Shown here in pieces: positions 31,288 through 45,000 of a stretch of 64,000 nucleotides of DNA. Positions within the stretch are counted from its first letter, which is position 1. Each line of letters starts with the position of its first letter. Location of the stretch: assembly GCF_035594125.1 (NCBI RefSeq), contig NC_087152.1, positions 17,427,001 to 17,491,000 on the forward strand, given 5' to 3'. Position numbers and translations under genes: made by a program. The DNA comes from Scylla paramamosain. Lineage: Eukaryota; Arthropoda; Malacostraca; Decapoda; Portunidae. The notes under the pieces are model-generated. The model worked only from the letters and a program-made list of their open reading frames with translations, did no database searches and was not told the DNA's origin.

Positions 31288-33105
31288 GAACAATTTATTT
31301 ATTTATTTTTTATGAAAGAGGGGCACTGGTCAAGGGCAACAAAAATTTGAATAAAAAAGGAATCACATTTAAATGCCAGTTCCTAGAGCAATGTCAATTA
31401 GAATGATCAAGTAGCAGAGGATAAGTGTCTTCAAACCTCTCTCTTGAAAGAGTTCAAGTCATAGGAAGGAGGAAATGCAGAAGCAGGAAGGGAGTTCCAG
31501 TTTGCCAGAGAAAGGGATGAATGATTGAGAATACTGGTTAACTCTTGCATTAGAGAGGTAGACAGAATAAGGACGAGAGAAAGAAGAAAGTCTTGTGCAG
31601 CTAGGCTGCAGGAGGAGAGAAGGCATGCAGTTAGTAAGATCAGAAGAGCAGTTAGCATGAAAACAGAGATAGAAGATAACAAGAGATGCAACATAGCAGC
31701 ATTGAGAGAGAGGCTAAAGACAGAGAGGAGTTAATGAGATGAAAAGCTTTAGATTCCACTCTGACTAAAAGGGCATATAAGTGGAAGTCCCTATACATGT
31801 GAAGCATACTCCACACATGGACAGATAAGGCCCCTGTACAGAGTTAGCAGTTGTTGCAGGGATGGTGAGAAAAACTGGCGGAGATAACCCAGAACACCTA
31901 ACTTCATAGAAGCTGTTTTATTTTATTTATTTATTTATTTTTTCTATGTAGGAAGGACACTGGCCAAGGGCAGCAAAAATCCAATAAAAAAATATGCCCA
32001 CTGAAATGCCAGTCCCATAAAAGGGTCAAAGTAGTGGTCAAAAATTGATGAATAAGTGTCTTGAAACCTCCCTCTTGAAGGAATTCAAGTCATAGGAAGG
32101 TGGAAATACAGAAGCAGGCAGGGAGTTCCAGAGTTTACCAGAGAAAGGGATGAATGATTGAGAATACTGGTTAACTCTTGTGTTAGAGAGGTGGACAGAA
32201 TAGGGGTGAGAGAAAGAAGAAAGTCTTGTGCAGCGAGGCCACAGAAGGAGGGGAGGCATGCAGTTAGCAAGATCAGAAGAGCAGTTAGCATAAAAATAGC
32301 AGTAGAGGACAGCTAGATATGCAACATTGCGGCGGTGAGAGAGAGGCTGAAGACAGTCAGTTAGAGGAGAGGAGTTGATGAGACGAAAAGCTTTTGATTC
32401 CACCCTGTCTAGAAGAGCAGTATGAGTGGAACCCCCCAGACATGTGAAGCATACTCCATACATGGATGGATAAGGCCCTTGTACAGAGTTAGCAGCTGGG
32501 GGGGTGAGAAAAACTGGTGGAGACGTCTCAGAACGCCTAACTTCATAGAAGCTGTTTTAGCTAGAGATGAGATGTGAAGTTTCCAGTTCAGATTATAAGT
32601 AAAGGACAGACCGAGGATGTTCAGTGTAGAAGAGGGGGACAGTTGAGTGTCATTGAAGAAGAGGGGATAGTTGTCTGGAAGGTTGTGTCGAGTTGATAGA
32701 TGGAGGAATTGAGTTTTTGAGGCATTGAACAATACCAAGTTTGCTCTGCCCCAATCAGAAATTTTAGAAAGATCAGAAGTCAAGCATTCTGTGGCTTCCC
32801 TGCGTGATATGTTTACCTCCTGAAGGGTTGGATGTCTATGAAAAGACGTGGAAAAGTGCAGGGTGGTATCATCAGCATAGAGATGAGATGCAAAGTTTCC
32901 AGTTTAGATGTAAAGGGCAGATCAGAGATGTTCAGTGAAGAAGAGAAGGACAGCTGATTGTCATTCATGAAGAGGGTGTACTTATCTGGAAGGTTGTGTT
33001 GAGTTTATAGATGGAGGAGCTGAGTTTTCGACACATTGAACAATACTAAGTTTGCTCTGTCCCAATCAGAAATTTTAGAGGTAAGAAGTCAGGTGTTCTA
33101 AGTCA
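31288..33105 (-). mobile_element. Old LINE-A copy split by a younger LINE-A copy
   Basis: The older copy has its 3' end at 31288 and reads leftward from the C-terminal region (31431-31694). It is interrupted at about 31920 in the sequence AGCTGTTTTA and resumes at about 32879 with the continuation AGAGATGAGATG, ending near 33105. Both parts are strongly degraded. Confidence 0.75.
31921..32878 (-). mobile_element. 5'-truncated LINE-A copy nested in another LINE-A
   Basis: Starts with a (TTTA)n-like 3' tail and the conserved terminus, and encodes the C-terminal region (32038-32463) and the reverse-transcriptase thumb (32409-32783). It ends at 32878 just short of the catalytic box. It is much closer to the near-complete copy than its host is. 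Confidence 0.8.
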
Positions 33106-33221
33106 CTTTAAAGCCTCCTTAATTTATGTGCCGTGCACATAACTTTTCCCTTAAACACATGGTCACACTCTGCAATCTTGTGCATGTGTGTGTGTGTGTG
33201 TATGTGTGTGTGTGTGTGTAC

Positions 33222-34220
33222 CAGGAGGAAACAATAGACACCTGCCAAAATGATAATTACTTCTACTGGATCAGAGGGTGCTGTAAACTTATTAATTACC
33301 CAGCTGTGATATCACTGAATGTTTCCCTTTGTGTCTCACAACACAAGGGGGGCAGTCACAGCCTGCCCTCTAAAGGGAAATCTCTTCCTTTACACAAAAA
33401 TACACAGACACACCTTCACCCAAAATCCTAAATTGAATATGGTAACTCCTGCACCAGCCTTGGAGTCTCTGTCTGGGGAGATGACAACAAAATTAATGTC
33501 CTCATGTCGGACTGCTCTTCCGGTATCCAACATAAGTGTATTGACACCCCCTTCAACTTTTTCTTCATTAACTTCTGCAACATTCACATCCTTAGATCTA
33601 ATTTTCAATCTGTAGAACACCACCTCTCCTCTACAAAGTGCTTTATAGAATGCATGAAATTCAGGTGATGGAAGGCTCAAGTACCATTTGTGGACCACCT
33701 CTCTATAATGTATAGTATGAAAACAAGCTGTGTTAAACCAAGGCTTGGAAGGTTAAGGATGAGAGAAAGAGTGAGGAATGTATGCCTCCATGCCAGACAT
33801 TATCACCTCTGTTATGTGCTCAGCACACAGAGACAGGTCTCCGACAAGGAAGCAGTAGTCATTCCAAGAAAAATCGGAATAATACCTCCTCAGGTCCCCC
33901 CCACTGGCAACGCCAAAATGCCAAAGGCACCTCTGCTTTCTGAGGAGGGATACTGAGGAGGGATTGGAGAGATAGGACGAGATACAGATATGAGGTTGTG
34001 ATTGGAGATGCCCAATGGAGAAGATAGAGTAACAGTATAAACTGAAGGATTAGAGGTTAGGAAAAGGTCAAGAATGTTGGGCATATCTACAAGAAGATAA
34101 ATTATGAGTAGGGTGTTGCACCAGTTGCTCTAGGTCGTGGAGGATAGCAAAGTTAATCTTAGTTCACCAGGATGGGCAGTGATGGGAGAGGAAACCCAAA
34201 GTTGTTGATGAACACTGAAG
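33222..34220. mobile_element. LINE-A fragments in opposite orientations
   Basis: 33222-33640 is plus-strand 5' leader and start of the endonuclease frame (ATG near 33439). 33641-34220 is minus-strand and corresponds to the endonuclease end and RT N-terminus. The junction at 33640/33641 joins two parts of the element head to head. Both are full of stops. Confidence 0.75.
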
Positions 34221-35162
34221 GACTGAGTTTCCTACACTATCAACACTGCAAATGTTGAGTGGATTATAAGTGAACCACCCTGTGAACCGTCACCATGGTA
34301 CACAATTATGCTTTCGTCCTGATTGTTAAAATTATTATAAGGAATTCAGATGGTGAGAGGGTGTGTGTAAAATCTGATTCAATATAAACAAAATGATGAT
34401 GGTGACAACCATACTGCACTAGCTTCACGTGGTGACCAGCAGATACTTAACAGCTGAACAGTGATGAATCTTAGGACAACAGCTAGTTTTGTAAGGGAAC
34501 AATTACATAAGGACTACCTTCGATAGCCACATATGTCATAATCTCAGTGAAAAAAAAAGGGCCCAGTTAAGAAGTAAAGTTCAAGTACGTATATGAGATT
34601 TTTCACAAACTAATGTAGAAAAATATGGATAAGTTTTTTAAAAGCTTCTTGAGTTGTCCTCTCTGAAATAATTTTGCTATGGTTTTTCTCAAATACATTA
34701 TTTACAAAAGTTTTTCGCTTATAGCTTTTCCAGTTATTGCGAAGGTATTTCCAAATATATACTGTAGGTAATTTGAAATTAAGTACCATGTTTTAACATA
34801 TAAATTGAATGTAAACTTAAATATATGAATTGGTACTGAAGTGGTGCTATGTAAGTTTTTAAATGCCCCAGATTGCGTCACTCCACACATCAAACAAACA
34901 CGAAAAGTTTTTGAAGGAGGTAATCACGGTAGCGGAATGAGTCCCTTAGGTGGAAGTAGAGTTGGAAGAGGCAGATATCGCTGAATGAAGGTTTATTAAG
35001 ACTTGCCACTGGGATGCAAACATGAGGTTCGTTACGGGTATTCATGTACCTCGCTGTGTTTGTTTGCTTGGAGACTCCCACGCCTCAATGCGCTGATAAC
35101 GCCTTCACTGACCCGCTGCCGTGTGGCGGCGCCTACATTGGAGTGGCACATCAAGGAAACCG
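34221..35162. other. Non-coding stretch, nothing recognised
   Basis: AT-rich; short open frames near 35003-35160 show no domain. Confidence 0.5.
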
Positions 35163-35404
<242 letters not shown>

Positions 35405-35526
35405 ATGTGTCAGTATCACTATTATTTCGTTAATCCGGATGCTAACAAGTTGCTCTAGCAAGATACTTGAGTAAAATTTCTAGTTGAAATTTTAAGAAAA
35501 GAATAATTGAAGTGTGTTCATTTTAG

Positions 35527-35640
35527 GGGAGAACACGGGACAGCTGTCTGGAGGATTGTGTCGAGTAGTGAAAAAAATAGGTTTTGGATGCATTGAACAG
35601 CACAAGGTTTTGTCTTGGCACTATTTGAAATAATTCAACA
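35527..35640 (-). mobile_element. Small LINE-A fragment
   Basis: Matches the LINE-A segment after the reverse-transcriptase catalytic box (GACAGCTGTCTGGAGGATTGTGTCG, GGATGCATTGAACAGCACAAGG). It is followed by an (AAAT)n run at 35650-35700. Confidence 0.65.
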
Positions 35641-35700
35641 GTAGCAGTGAAAAATAAATAAATAAATAAATAAATAAATATAAATAAATAAAATAAAAAT

Positions 35701-36900
<1,200 letters not shown>

Positions 36901-37316
36901 CATCTACAGTAAGTATTCATCTACAGTCACTCATGACCCACAAAATCAATATATTGTACTTACAAAGTTATATCCATGCAAGGGCACTGTACTAGGGTAA
37001 GAGTTGCAATGACAGTATTCCTGAATATTGCTCGCAGGCTAAGCAGACGTGCAAGATTACTCTAAATAAAAAGGTTTTACCTCGATTTTTTTTTTTTTTT
37101 TATGGAGTTGTGTCGTGCATCACATTCCTGAAACATGCCAAGCACTTTGATATCAGAAAAGGAGCGGTATTATGCTCCTAAACCACTCGAGGCATTAACG
37201 TTAGCAACGAAAATTAAGCGCCTCACAAAATCAGACATGCATATTAAGCCACTGTATCTTTGCCTGGCTTTACCACTAGTAAGGCGTTTGTTGATCGTTG
37301 ACATGAATGTTTCAGG

Positions 37317-37916
37317 ATGATGCTGACGAAGGCAACAATGCTGGCGGTGGTGCTGGCAACGGTGAGTGTGGAGGCCTTGGACACACTCACTTGTGGCAGT
37401 ACAACAATGAATCCGGGAGAGAGGGTGGTCATCCAGTCTCCGAACTATCCTCAAAACTACGACGACAGTGACAGGTGACCTGCGCACTGTAACCTAACAT
37501 CTCTTTTTTTCTAAATGTTATCATGATTTATAATTTCCACATTAATTCAGAGAGAGCCATTCAAACCACCAGATGTGGTTATACAAGGATACAGTTCGCT
37601 CAAATTTGTTTTCATCTCCCGCGGCGGCTCATATAGGTGCCAATACGAGATCCAGTGCAACGAAGAGAGCTCGACCTACTTGGAATTCATCTGTCCTGTT
37701 TTCGAGCTCGAGGATTCTACTAACTGCGATAACGATCGTCTGATTATCAAGTACAGAAACACAGACTCAAGCAGGTAATATGCATGGCACTCTTGGGTTT
37801 GTTAATGTGATATGTTAATCATCTGCACAACCACAAGTGAGAAAGTGAAGTACAGTAGGAATGTGGAATTGCTTTTTTCTTCTATTATAGGAAATTATGG
37901 CATGTATGAATTATCG

Positions 37917-37977
<61 letters not shown>

Positions 37978-38805
37978 ACACACACACACACACACACACT
38001 TTCGTACATATATCACCATAATTTCGGGACGCAATACGGAATCTATACTCTGCAGTGTGATGCCTGAAAGTTGCATCTCACGAGAACCTTGCTGTGTTGC
38101 AGAAACTGTGGCACGGACTCTCCAGACGGGACCCTGACCACAACAGGCTGGACGCGCATCACCTTCGCCACCAACTCCAATACCAACGCCAAAGGTTACC
38201 GCTGCTACATCTGGTGCCGAAATAATCCTACTACCACCACCGCTGAGCCAACTACAACTACTACTACTACTGAGGCAACAACCACTACCACAGAAGCAAC
38301 TACTACTACCACTGAGCCCACAACTGCCACTACTACTGAGGCAACTACTACTACCACTGAGGCAACTACCACTACTACTGAGGCAACTACTACTACTACT
38401 ACTACTGAGGCAACTACTACGACTACTGAAGCAACTACCACTACCACTGAGCCAACTACCACTACTACTGAGGCAACTACTACTACTGAGCCAACCACTA
38501 CTACTACTACTGAGCCAACCACTACTACTACTGAACCAACCACTACTACTACTGAGGCAACCACTACTACTACTGAGCCAACCACTACTACTACTGAGGC
38601 AACCACTACTACTACTGAGCCAACCACTACTACTACTGAGGCAACTACTACTACTGAGCCAACCACTACTACTACTGAGCCAACCACTACTACTACTGAG
38701 ACAACTACTACTACTACTACTGAACCAACTACTACTACTCCTGAAACAACAAGTACCGTGAGTGACAAAACCTCAACGTCTGAATCAACTCTTGTGACTT
38801 GCTAG
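37317..38805 (+). CDS. Secreted CUB-domain protein with a Thr-rich mucin tail, three exons
   Basis: Exons 37317-37474, 37637-37774 and 38103-38805, joined by GT/AG sites (CAG|GTGACC, ATATAG|GTGCC, AGCAG|GTAATA, TTGCAG|AAAC), give 332 residues. Residues 1 to about 22 form a signal peptide (hydrophobic MLAVVLATVSVEA). Residues 28-138 form a CUB-type domain: a first Cys (LTCGS), SPNYPQNYDD, CQYEIQC, a mid Cys with an acidic NCDNDRL, and a late NCGTDSPDG ... RCYIWC. From 141 to about 315 are repeats of EPTTTTT and EATTTTT, a dense mucin-type O-glycosylation region; the end is STLVTC. No transmembrane segment is seen, so it is probably secreted and could be a matrix, gut-lining or haemolymph factor. 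A start at 37320 is equally possible. An upstream non-coding exon is likely, because TTTCAG lies just before the ATG. AATAAA follows at 39144. Confidence 0.85.
37919..37999. repeat. (CA)n in intron 2 of the CUB-mucin gene
   Basis: About 40 CA units with one GACA interruption, about 100 bp before exon 3. Confidence 0.96.
38222..38750 (+). repeat. Coding ACT-rich repeat array of the mucin domain
   Basis: Tandem Thr codons (ACT/ACC/ACA) punctuated by GAG CCA or GAG GCA. Unit length varies between about 15 and 24 nt in multiples of three, so length changes keep the frame. Confidence 0.95.
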
Positions 38806-39143
38806 AGAAAACTGAAACCGGATCCTTCACGAGTCAAAACCACGGATGAACGAGACTCTTCTTTTGTTTAAAATTTCATAGACTTTCCTCGCCAGATGTC
38901 CTTCTCCTTTCACCAAGTGCCTTAAAAGTGAATTAGTGATTTACCGGCGTCCGTAGTTTCAATGCAAACACAATATTTTTGTTGTTGTTGTTGTTTTGTT
39001 TTTGTTTTAGGTGAATTTAGGCCCAGTAAGAATACAGATGTGGTGCCTCATCTTAACATATAGGTAATTGTAATCGAGACATCTTTGCTGTTCTGGTTAG
39101 TTGTTATTTGACCGCCAGGAAACATTGCGGTACAGGATCTGTC

Positions 39144-39149
39144 AATAAA
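39144..39149 (+). terminator. Polyadenylation signal of the CUB-mucin gene
   Basis: AATAAA 339 bp after the stop codon, the first canonical signal in the downstream AT-rich UTR. Confidence 0.55.
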
Positions 39150-40259
39150 GTAAAGTTACATTACATGCCTTTAATGATCCTAGATTTTGGTACAATTCAT
39201 TTATCTTGAGATGCATGTTTTCCTATATCCCTATATGTGTGTTCTTGTTTGTAATAGCAGGTCTGCATACAGAAACACGTGAGGAGTTGCCAGTTATTGA
39301 TCCCAGGCAGCCGATGATGTCAAACTGTGACGGTAGGTACAGATAACGTCGCCATGATAGACGTAACCCTAAAACCAAAAGGTATAGGGAAGCTTGGACG
39401 AGAAGCATGTACTCCCGAACGGAAATTGAGAAATTTAGAAGGTGGTGAAGTCTATACCAACACTGTAATAACGCCGATTAGCGAAGTAAATCCAATGGGA
39501 GGACGCCAGTGTAAACTAGGAACTGAGAATGACCGAAACTCACCAGTTACCAAACTAACACCTGCATTATAGACAGAGTTGAGCACACGGTGGCGAGCCT
39601 CCGTGGTCGAAGAATAAACCTTACAATCATATTATAACTTAGGAAGAACAAGACATCGGTGTAAGATGAGTGTCTGCCAATCAGGCCTCTGGGAGGCATG
39701 GGCCAGTATCCTTAGAAGAGACAGGACCTCCATACAAGTATTTTTGATGTAAGTCTGTAGGACTGGGCAGTGAAACGCCTGGTAAGAGGTGCGCTTCATT
39801 GTCTATGAGCTACCAGAATGGGACGCTTAGCTCTGTTCCTTTGCAGGAAAACTGCAAGGTTTCCAGCATGCATCGTCTCAGAGTTGTCAGGCTAAACTAC
39901 AACGGACACTCCCCTCCAAGACAGTCGGGGCGCCAACCGGTGCTGAACTTACGATCCGACGACACTAAGAAAGTAAAACACTCACTGGCTCGCCGGAGAC
40001 CTGCACAACACTGAAAAAAAGTTCGACTACGGCATCGCCTGGTTGGATGCGAGTCGCACATCTAGCCAAGAGCCTCGGCAGTTGTCATGGCTCCCCACTC
40101 TGCCTTGGAGAACATAGCGGCTAAGGCTTTCTGAGGAACGGAAATGTACAGAAGGCAGATGTAACACATATTATCTCCATCCTTGAGCCCATTGAGTGCT
40201 GTCCAATCCTGCACGGAGCGCCTGCATGACCAACAGTCAGTTGGACAAGGTGGATGGAG
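39150..40259. other. No clear gene; possible degraded LINE sequence
   Basis: Open frames on both strands lack recognisable domains. The part next to 40260 may continue the LINE ORF1 relic on the minus strand in a decayed state. Confidence 0.35.
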
Positions 40260-40345
40260 GAGCATCATAGCCTGTGTTAGATCCTTAGCTCGAATTATGA
40301 CATCCTTACCATACTTCTTAAAGTTATCGTCAGGGAACTCTCTCT

Positions 40346-40386
<41 letters not shown>

Positions 40387-40759
40387 ACCTAGTAGCGTGG
40401 ATGAATTTATCTCGTCCTTCCCTACAACAGGCCACAGACCAGTAAGGTGTAGGAGCGTGGCGCACCTTAGGAATATGCTTTTTAGCATCATCAGAGATGT
40501 TGGGGCTGTAGTCATTTTCACTGTCAACTAAATTGTTTGATGAAATCAGCTCGACAGTAAGGTTGGTCTCTCCTAAAGACAGGGAATTTATTATCTCAAA
40601 AACGGTTTTGATAGCATTACTAGAAGCAAAGGACACATAATACCGATTGGACCGACATTTACCGACATATCTAAGACGGATACGGAGGACTACTTCAAAA
40701 GGCTTGAAAATGGTGTAGATAGCATGATTGGATAAAGTTGTATGCACATTAGTTAACAT
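40260..40759 (-). pseudogene. ORF1-like fragment of a non-LTR retrotransposon
   Basis: The minus frame from 40759 reads an RRM-like segment (TIFKPFEVVLRIRLR ... RYYVSFASSNAIKTV) and then KVRHAPTPYWSVACC. On the other side of a (CT)n tract (40350-40382), another frame reads YGKDVIIRAKDLTQA near 40290. From memory this order matches the ORF1 of non-LTR elements common in crab genomes, which normally continues to CCHC knuckles; those are not seen. The microsatellite inside and the lost frame mark it as dead. Confidence 0.45.
40350..40382. repeat. (CT)n microsatellite
   Basis: About 15 CT units inside the ORF1-like relic. Confidence 0.95.
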
Positions 40760-41011
40760 AAGTGTATCCAGATTGCGAGCAAGCTCTGAGAACTCAACAG
40801 CTGACCCACGGGATCTTCTAGCATCAGTAGCAGCAGCAGGGGAGTACGAGCTCCCTCCTGCACTTGCACTTCAGCCATGCACTGAACATCAACCTGACCA
40901 GAGGGTGACGTCTCGAAGGCCTCGCAGACCGCCCTCGAGGACCAAAGGAATTTTGTTTAATAACATTCACGAGGAATATGACAGAATAAATGGCTCCAAT
41001 AGTCAAGAACT

Positions 41012-41012
<1 letters not shown>

Positions 41013-41074
<62 letters not shown>
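41013..41074. repeat. (GA)n microsatellite
   Basis: About 30 GA units; the Arg/Glu frame across it is an artefact. Confidence 0.96.
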
Positions 41075-41078
<4 letters not shown>

Positions 41079-41922
41079 GGCAATTTTCTTGCATGCCAGG
41101 AGAGCTTCGCGGAGTGCTGCATCCAAACATTTTGCCACCACACCGCCAGTCGCAGCCACGCTCATTTCTCTTCATTCCATCTAGGGGAAAAAAAGTAATA
41201 CTAATCGTTTTTTTTTTTTTTTTTCAAAAATGTGTTTCAAGATTTACGTACATAATGAATAAGACAAGTCGTAGCCTTATAAAGGAAGAACATCTACCTC
41301 GTATCGGCAAGCTATCTTATCACCAAAGTTATATCTATTTCTATCTTATCAGGCTTGCAATATCCACCGAGACGTCGGTAGTTTTTTCATTAGGACCACC
41401 CAGGAAACACGTCAGGAAACGCGTCCAGCTGATCCAAGATGGGCTCAGCAAACGAGGTGAGCTTTCTATTGTACCGAGACTCAAGCGTCTCCTTCCTGCC
41501 GCCGCCACACTATCACCATGTAATATATATAATTTGAACTTCGTGTTTTTTTTTTAATTGAGAACTTTCACCGCACTCGGTAACTCTTTTGAAACCTTTG
41601 TTATTTTGCAAGCATTTAGCTGTTTCTGTTTCTGTTGTCAACACTGAACATGTCTGACTTATGTTAAATGAGAGACTACGAAAAAGTAATATCTTCAAAA
41701 GCAGTCAGGAGAAAAGGAAAATCTTGCTTGGTTGATTGTGACAAAGGGAGGTCATTTCAAATTCACGTAAATAGTTGGTGAGAGTCCCAACACAACGCTG
41801 TCAATGTATCCCTAATGCTTTTACTGTTACAAATATTAACGGTATTTCTCTCACACTATAGCATCACATCACTATAGTCATGTCTTACACAACGAACATA
41901 AATATATGTTAACGGTGTTTTC

Positions 41923-41925
<3 letters not shown>
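41075..41925. other. Non-coding stretch, nothing recognised
   Basis: Includes a T-run near 41208. The frame 41093-41557 shows no domain. Confidence 0.45.

Positions 41926-42016
<91 letters not shown>
41926..42016. repeat. (AT)n at a LINE-A 3' end
   Basis: About 45 AT units directly abutting the 3' terminus of the minus-strand LINE-A copy. Confidence 0.97.
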
Positions 42017-42020
<4 letters not shown>

Positions 42021-45000
42021 TTTATTTATTTTTTTTATGTAGGAAGGACACTGGCCAAGGGCAACAAAAATCTAAAAAAAAAAAAATGCCCACTGAAATG
42101 CCAGTCCCATAAAAGGGTCAAAGAAGTGGTCAAAAATTGATGGATAAGTGTCTTGAAACCTCCCTCTTGAAGGAATTCAAGTCATAGGAAGGTGGAAATA
42201 CAGAAGCAGGCAGGGAGTTCCAGAGTTTACAAGAGAAAGGGATGAATGATTGAGAATACTGGTTAACTCTTGCGTTAGAGAGGTGGACAGAATAGGGGTG
42301 AGAGAAAGAAGAAAGTCTTGTGCAGCGAGGCCGCAGAAGGAGGGGAGGCATGCAGTTAGCAAGATCAGAAGAGCAGTTAGCATGAAAATAGCGGTAGAAG
42401 ACAGCTAGATATGCAACATTGCGGCGGTGAGAGAGAGGCTGAAGACAGTCAGTTAGAGGAGAGGAGTTGATGAGACGAAAAGCTTTTGATTCCACCCTGT
42501 CTAGAAGAGCAGTATGAGTGGAACCCCCCCCAGACATGTAAAGCATACTCCATACATGGACGGATAAGGCCCTTGTACAGAGTTAGCAGCTGAGGGGTGA
42601 GAAAAAAACTGGCGGAGACGTCTCAGAACACCTAACTTCATAGAAGCTGTTTTAGCTAGAGATGAGATGTGAAGTTTCCAGTTCAGATTATAAGTAAAGG
42701 ACAGAGCGAGGATGTTCAGTGTAGAAGAGGGGGACAGTTGAGTGTCATTGAAGAAGAGGGGATAGTTGTCTGGAAGGTTGTGTCGAGTTGATAGATGGAA
42801 GAATTGAGTTTTTGAGGCATTGAACAATAACAAGTTTGCTCTGCCCCAATCAGAAATTTTAGATAGATCAGAAGTCAGGCGTTCTGTGGCTTCCCTGCGT
42901 GATATGTTTACCTCCTGAAGGGTTGGACGTCTATGAAAAGACGTGGAAAAGTGCAGGGTGGTATCATCAGCGTAGGAGTGGATAGGACAAGAAGTTTGGT
43001 TTAGAAGATCATTAATGAATAATAAGAAGAGAGTGGGTGACAGGACAGAACCCTGAGGAACACCACTGTTAATAGATTTAGGAGAAGAACAGTGACCGTC
43101 TACCACAGCAGCAATAGAACGGTCAGAAAGGAAACTTGAGATGAAGTTACAGAGAGAAGGATAGAAACCGTAGGACGGTAGTTTGGAAATCAAAGCTTTG
43201 TGCCAGACTCTATCAAAAGCTTTTGATAATGTCCAAGGCAACAGCAAAAGTTTCACCAAAATCTCTAAAAGAGGATGACCAAGACTCAGTAAGGAAAGCC
43301 AGAAGATCACCAGTAGAGCGGCCTTGACGGAACCCATACTGGCGATCAGATAGAAGGTTGTGAAGTGATAGATGTTTAAGAATCTTCCTGTTGAGGATAG
43401 ATTCAAAAACTTTAGATAGGCAGGAAATTAAAGCAATAGGACGGTAGTTTGAGGGATTAGAACGGTCACCCTTTTTAGGAACAGGTTGAATGTAGGCAAA
43501 CTTCCAGCAAGAAGGAAAGGTAGATGTTGACAGACAGAGCTGAAAGAGTTTGACTAGGCAAGGTGCAAGCACGGAGGCACAGTTTCGGAGAACAATAGAA
43601 GGGACCCCATCAGGTCCATAAGCCTTCCGAGGGTTTAGGCCAGCGAGAGCATGGATTACATCATTGCGAAGAATTTCAATACGTGGCATGAAGTAGTCAG
43701 AGGGTGGAGGAGAGGGAGGAACAAGCCCAGAATCGTCCAAGGTAGAGTTTTTAGCAAAGGTTTGAACGAAGAGTTCAGCTTTAGAAATAGATGTGATAGC
43801 AGTGGTGCCATCTGGTTGAAATAGAGGAGGGAAAGAAGAAGAAGCAAAGTTATTGGAGATATTTTTGGCTAGATGCCAGAAATCACGAGGGGAGTTAGAT
43901 CTTGAAAGGTTTTGACATTTTCTGTTAATGAAGGAGTTTTTGGCTAGTTGGAGAACAGACTTGGCATGGTTCCGAGCAGAAATATAAAGTGCATGAGATT
44001 CTGGTGATGGAAGGCTTAAGTACCTTTTGTGGGCCACCTCTCTATCATGTATAGCACGAGAACAAGCTGTGTTAAACCAAGGTTTAGAAGGTTTAGGACG
44101 AGAAAAAGAGTGAGGAATGTATGCCTCCATGCCAGACACTATCACCTCTGTTATGCGCTCAGCACACAAAGACGGGTCTCTGACACAGAAGCAGTAGTCA
44201 TTCCAAGGAAAATCAGCAAAATACCTCCTCAGGTCCCCTCAACTAGCAAAGGCAAAATGCCAGAGGCACCTTCGCTTAGGGGGATCCTGAGGAGGGATTG
44301 GAGTGATAGGACAAGATAAAGATATGAGATTGAGATCGGAGGAGCCCAACGGAGAAGAAAGGGTGACAGCATAAGCAGAAGGATTAGAGGTCAGGAAAAG
44401 ATCAAGAATGTTGGGCGTATCTCCAAGACGGTCAGGAATACGAGTAGGGTGTTGCACCAATTGCTCTAGGTCATGGAGGATAGCAAAGTTGTAGGCTAGT
44501 TCACCAGGATGGTCAGTGAAGGGAGAGGAAAGCCAAAGCTGGTGGTGAACATTGAAGTCTCCAAGAATGGAGATCTCTGCAAAAGGGAAGAGGGTCAGAA
44601 TGTGCTCCACTTTGGAAGTTAAGTAGTCAAAGAATTTCTTATAGTCAGAGGAGTTAGGTGAGAGGTATACAGCACAGATAAATTTAGTATGAGAGTGACT
44701 CTGTAGTCGTAGCCAGATGGTGGAAAACTCGGAAGATTCAAGAGCGTGGGCACGAGAGCAGGTTAAGTCATTGCGCACATAAACGCAGCATCCAGCTTTG
44801 GATCGAAAATGAGGATAGAGAAAGTAGGAGGGAACAGAAAAGGGGCTACTGTCAGTTGCCTCAGACACCTGGGTTTCAGTAAGGAAAAGAAGATGAGGTT
44901 TAGAAGAGGAGAGGTGGTGTTCTACAGATTGAAAATTAGATCTTAGACCGCGAATGTTGCAGAAGTTAATGAAGAAAAAGTTGAGGGGGATGTCAAGACA

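Noticed and set aside
38205..38768. 187-residue Val/Ser-rich minus-strand frame
   Set aside because: Antisense shadow of the Thr-rich mucin repeat; the sense frame has signal peptide, CUB domain and splice sites.
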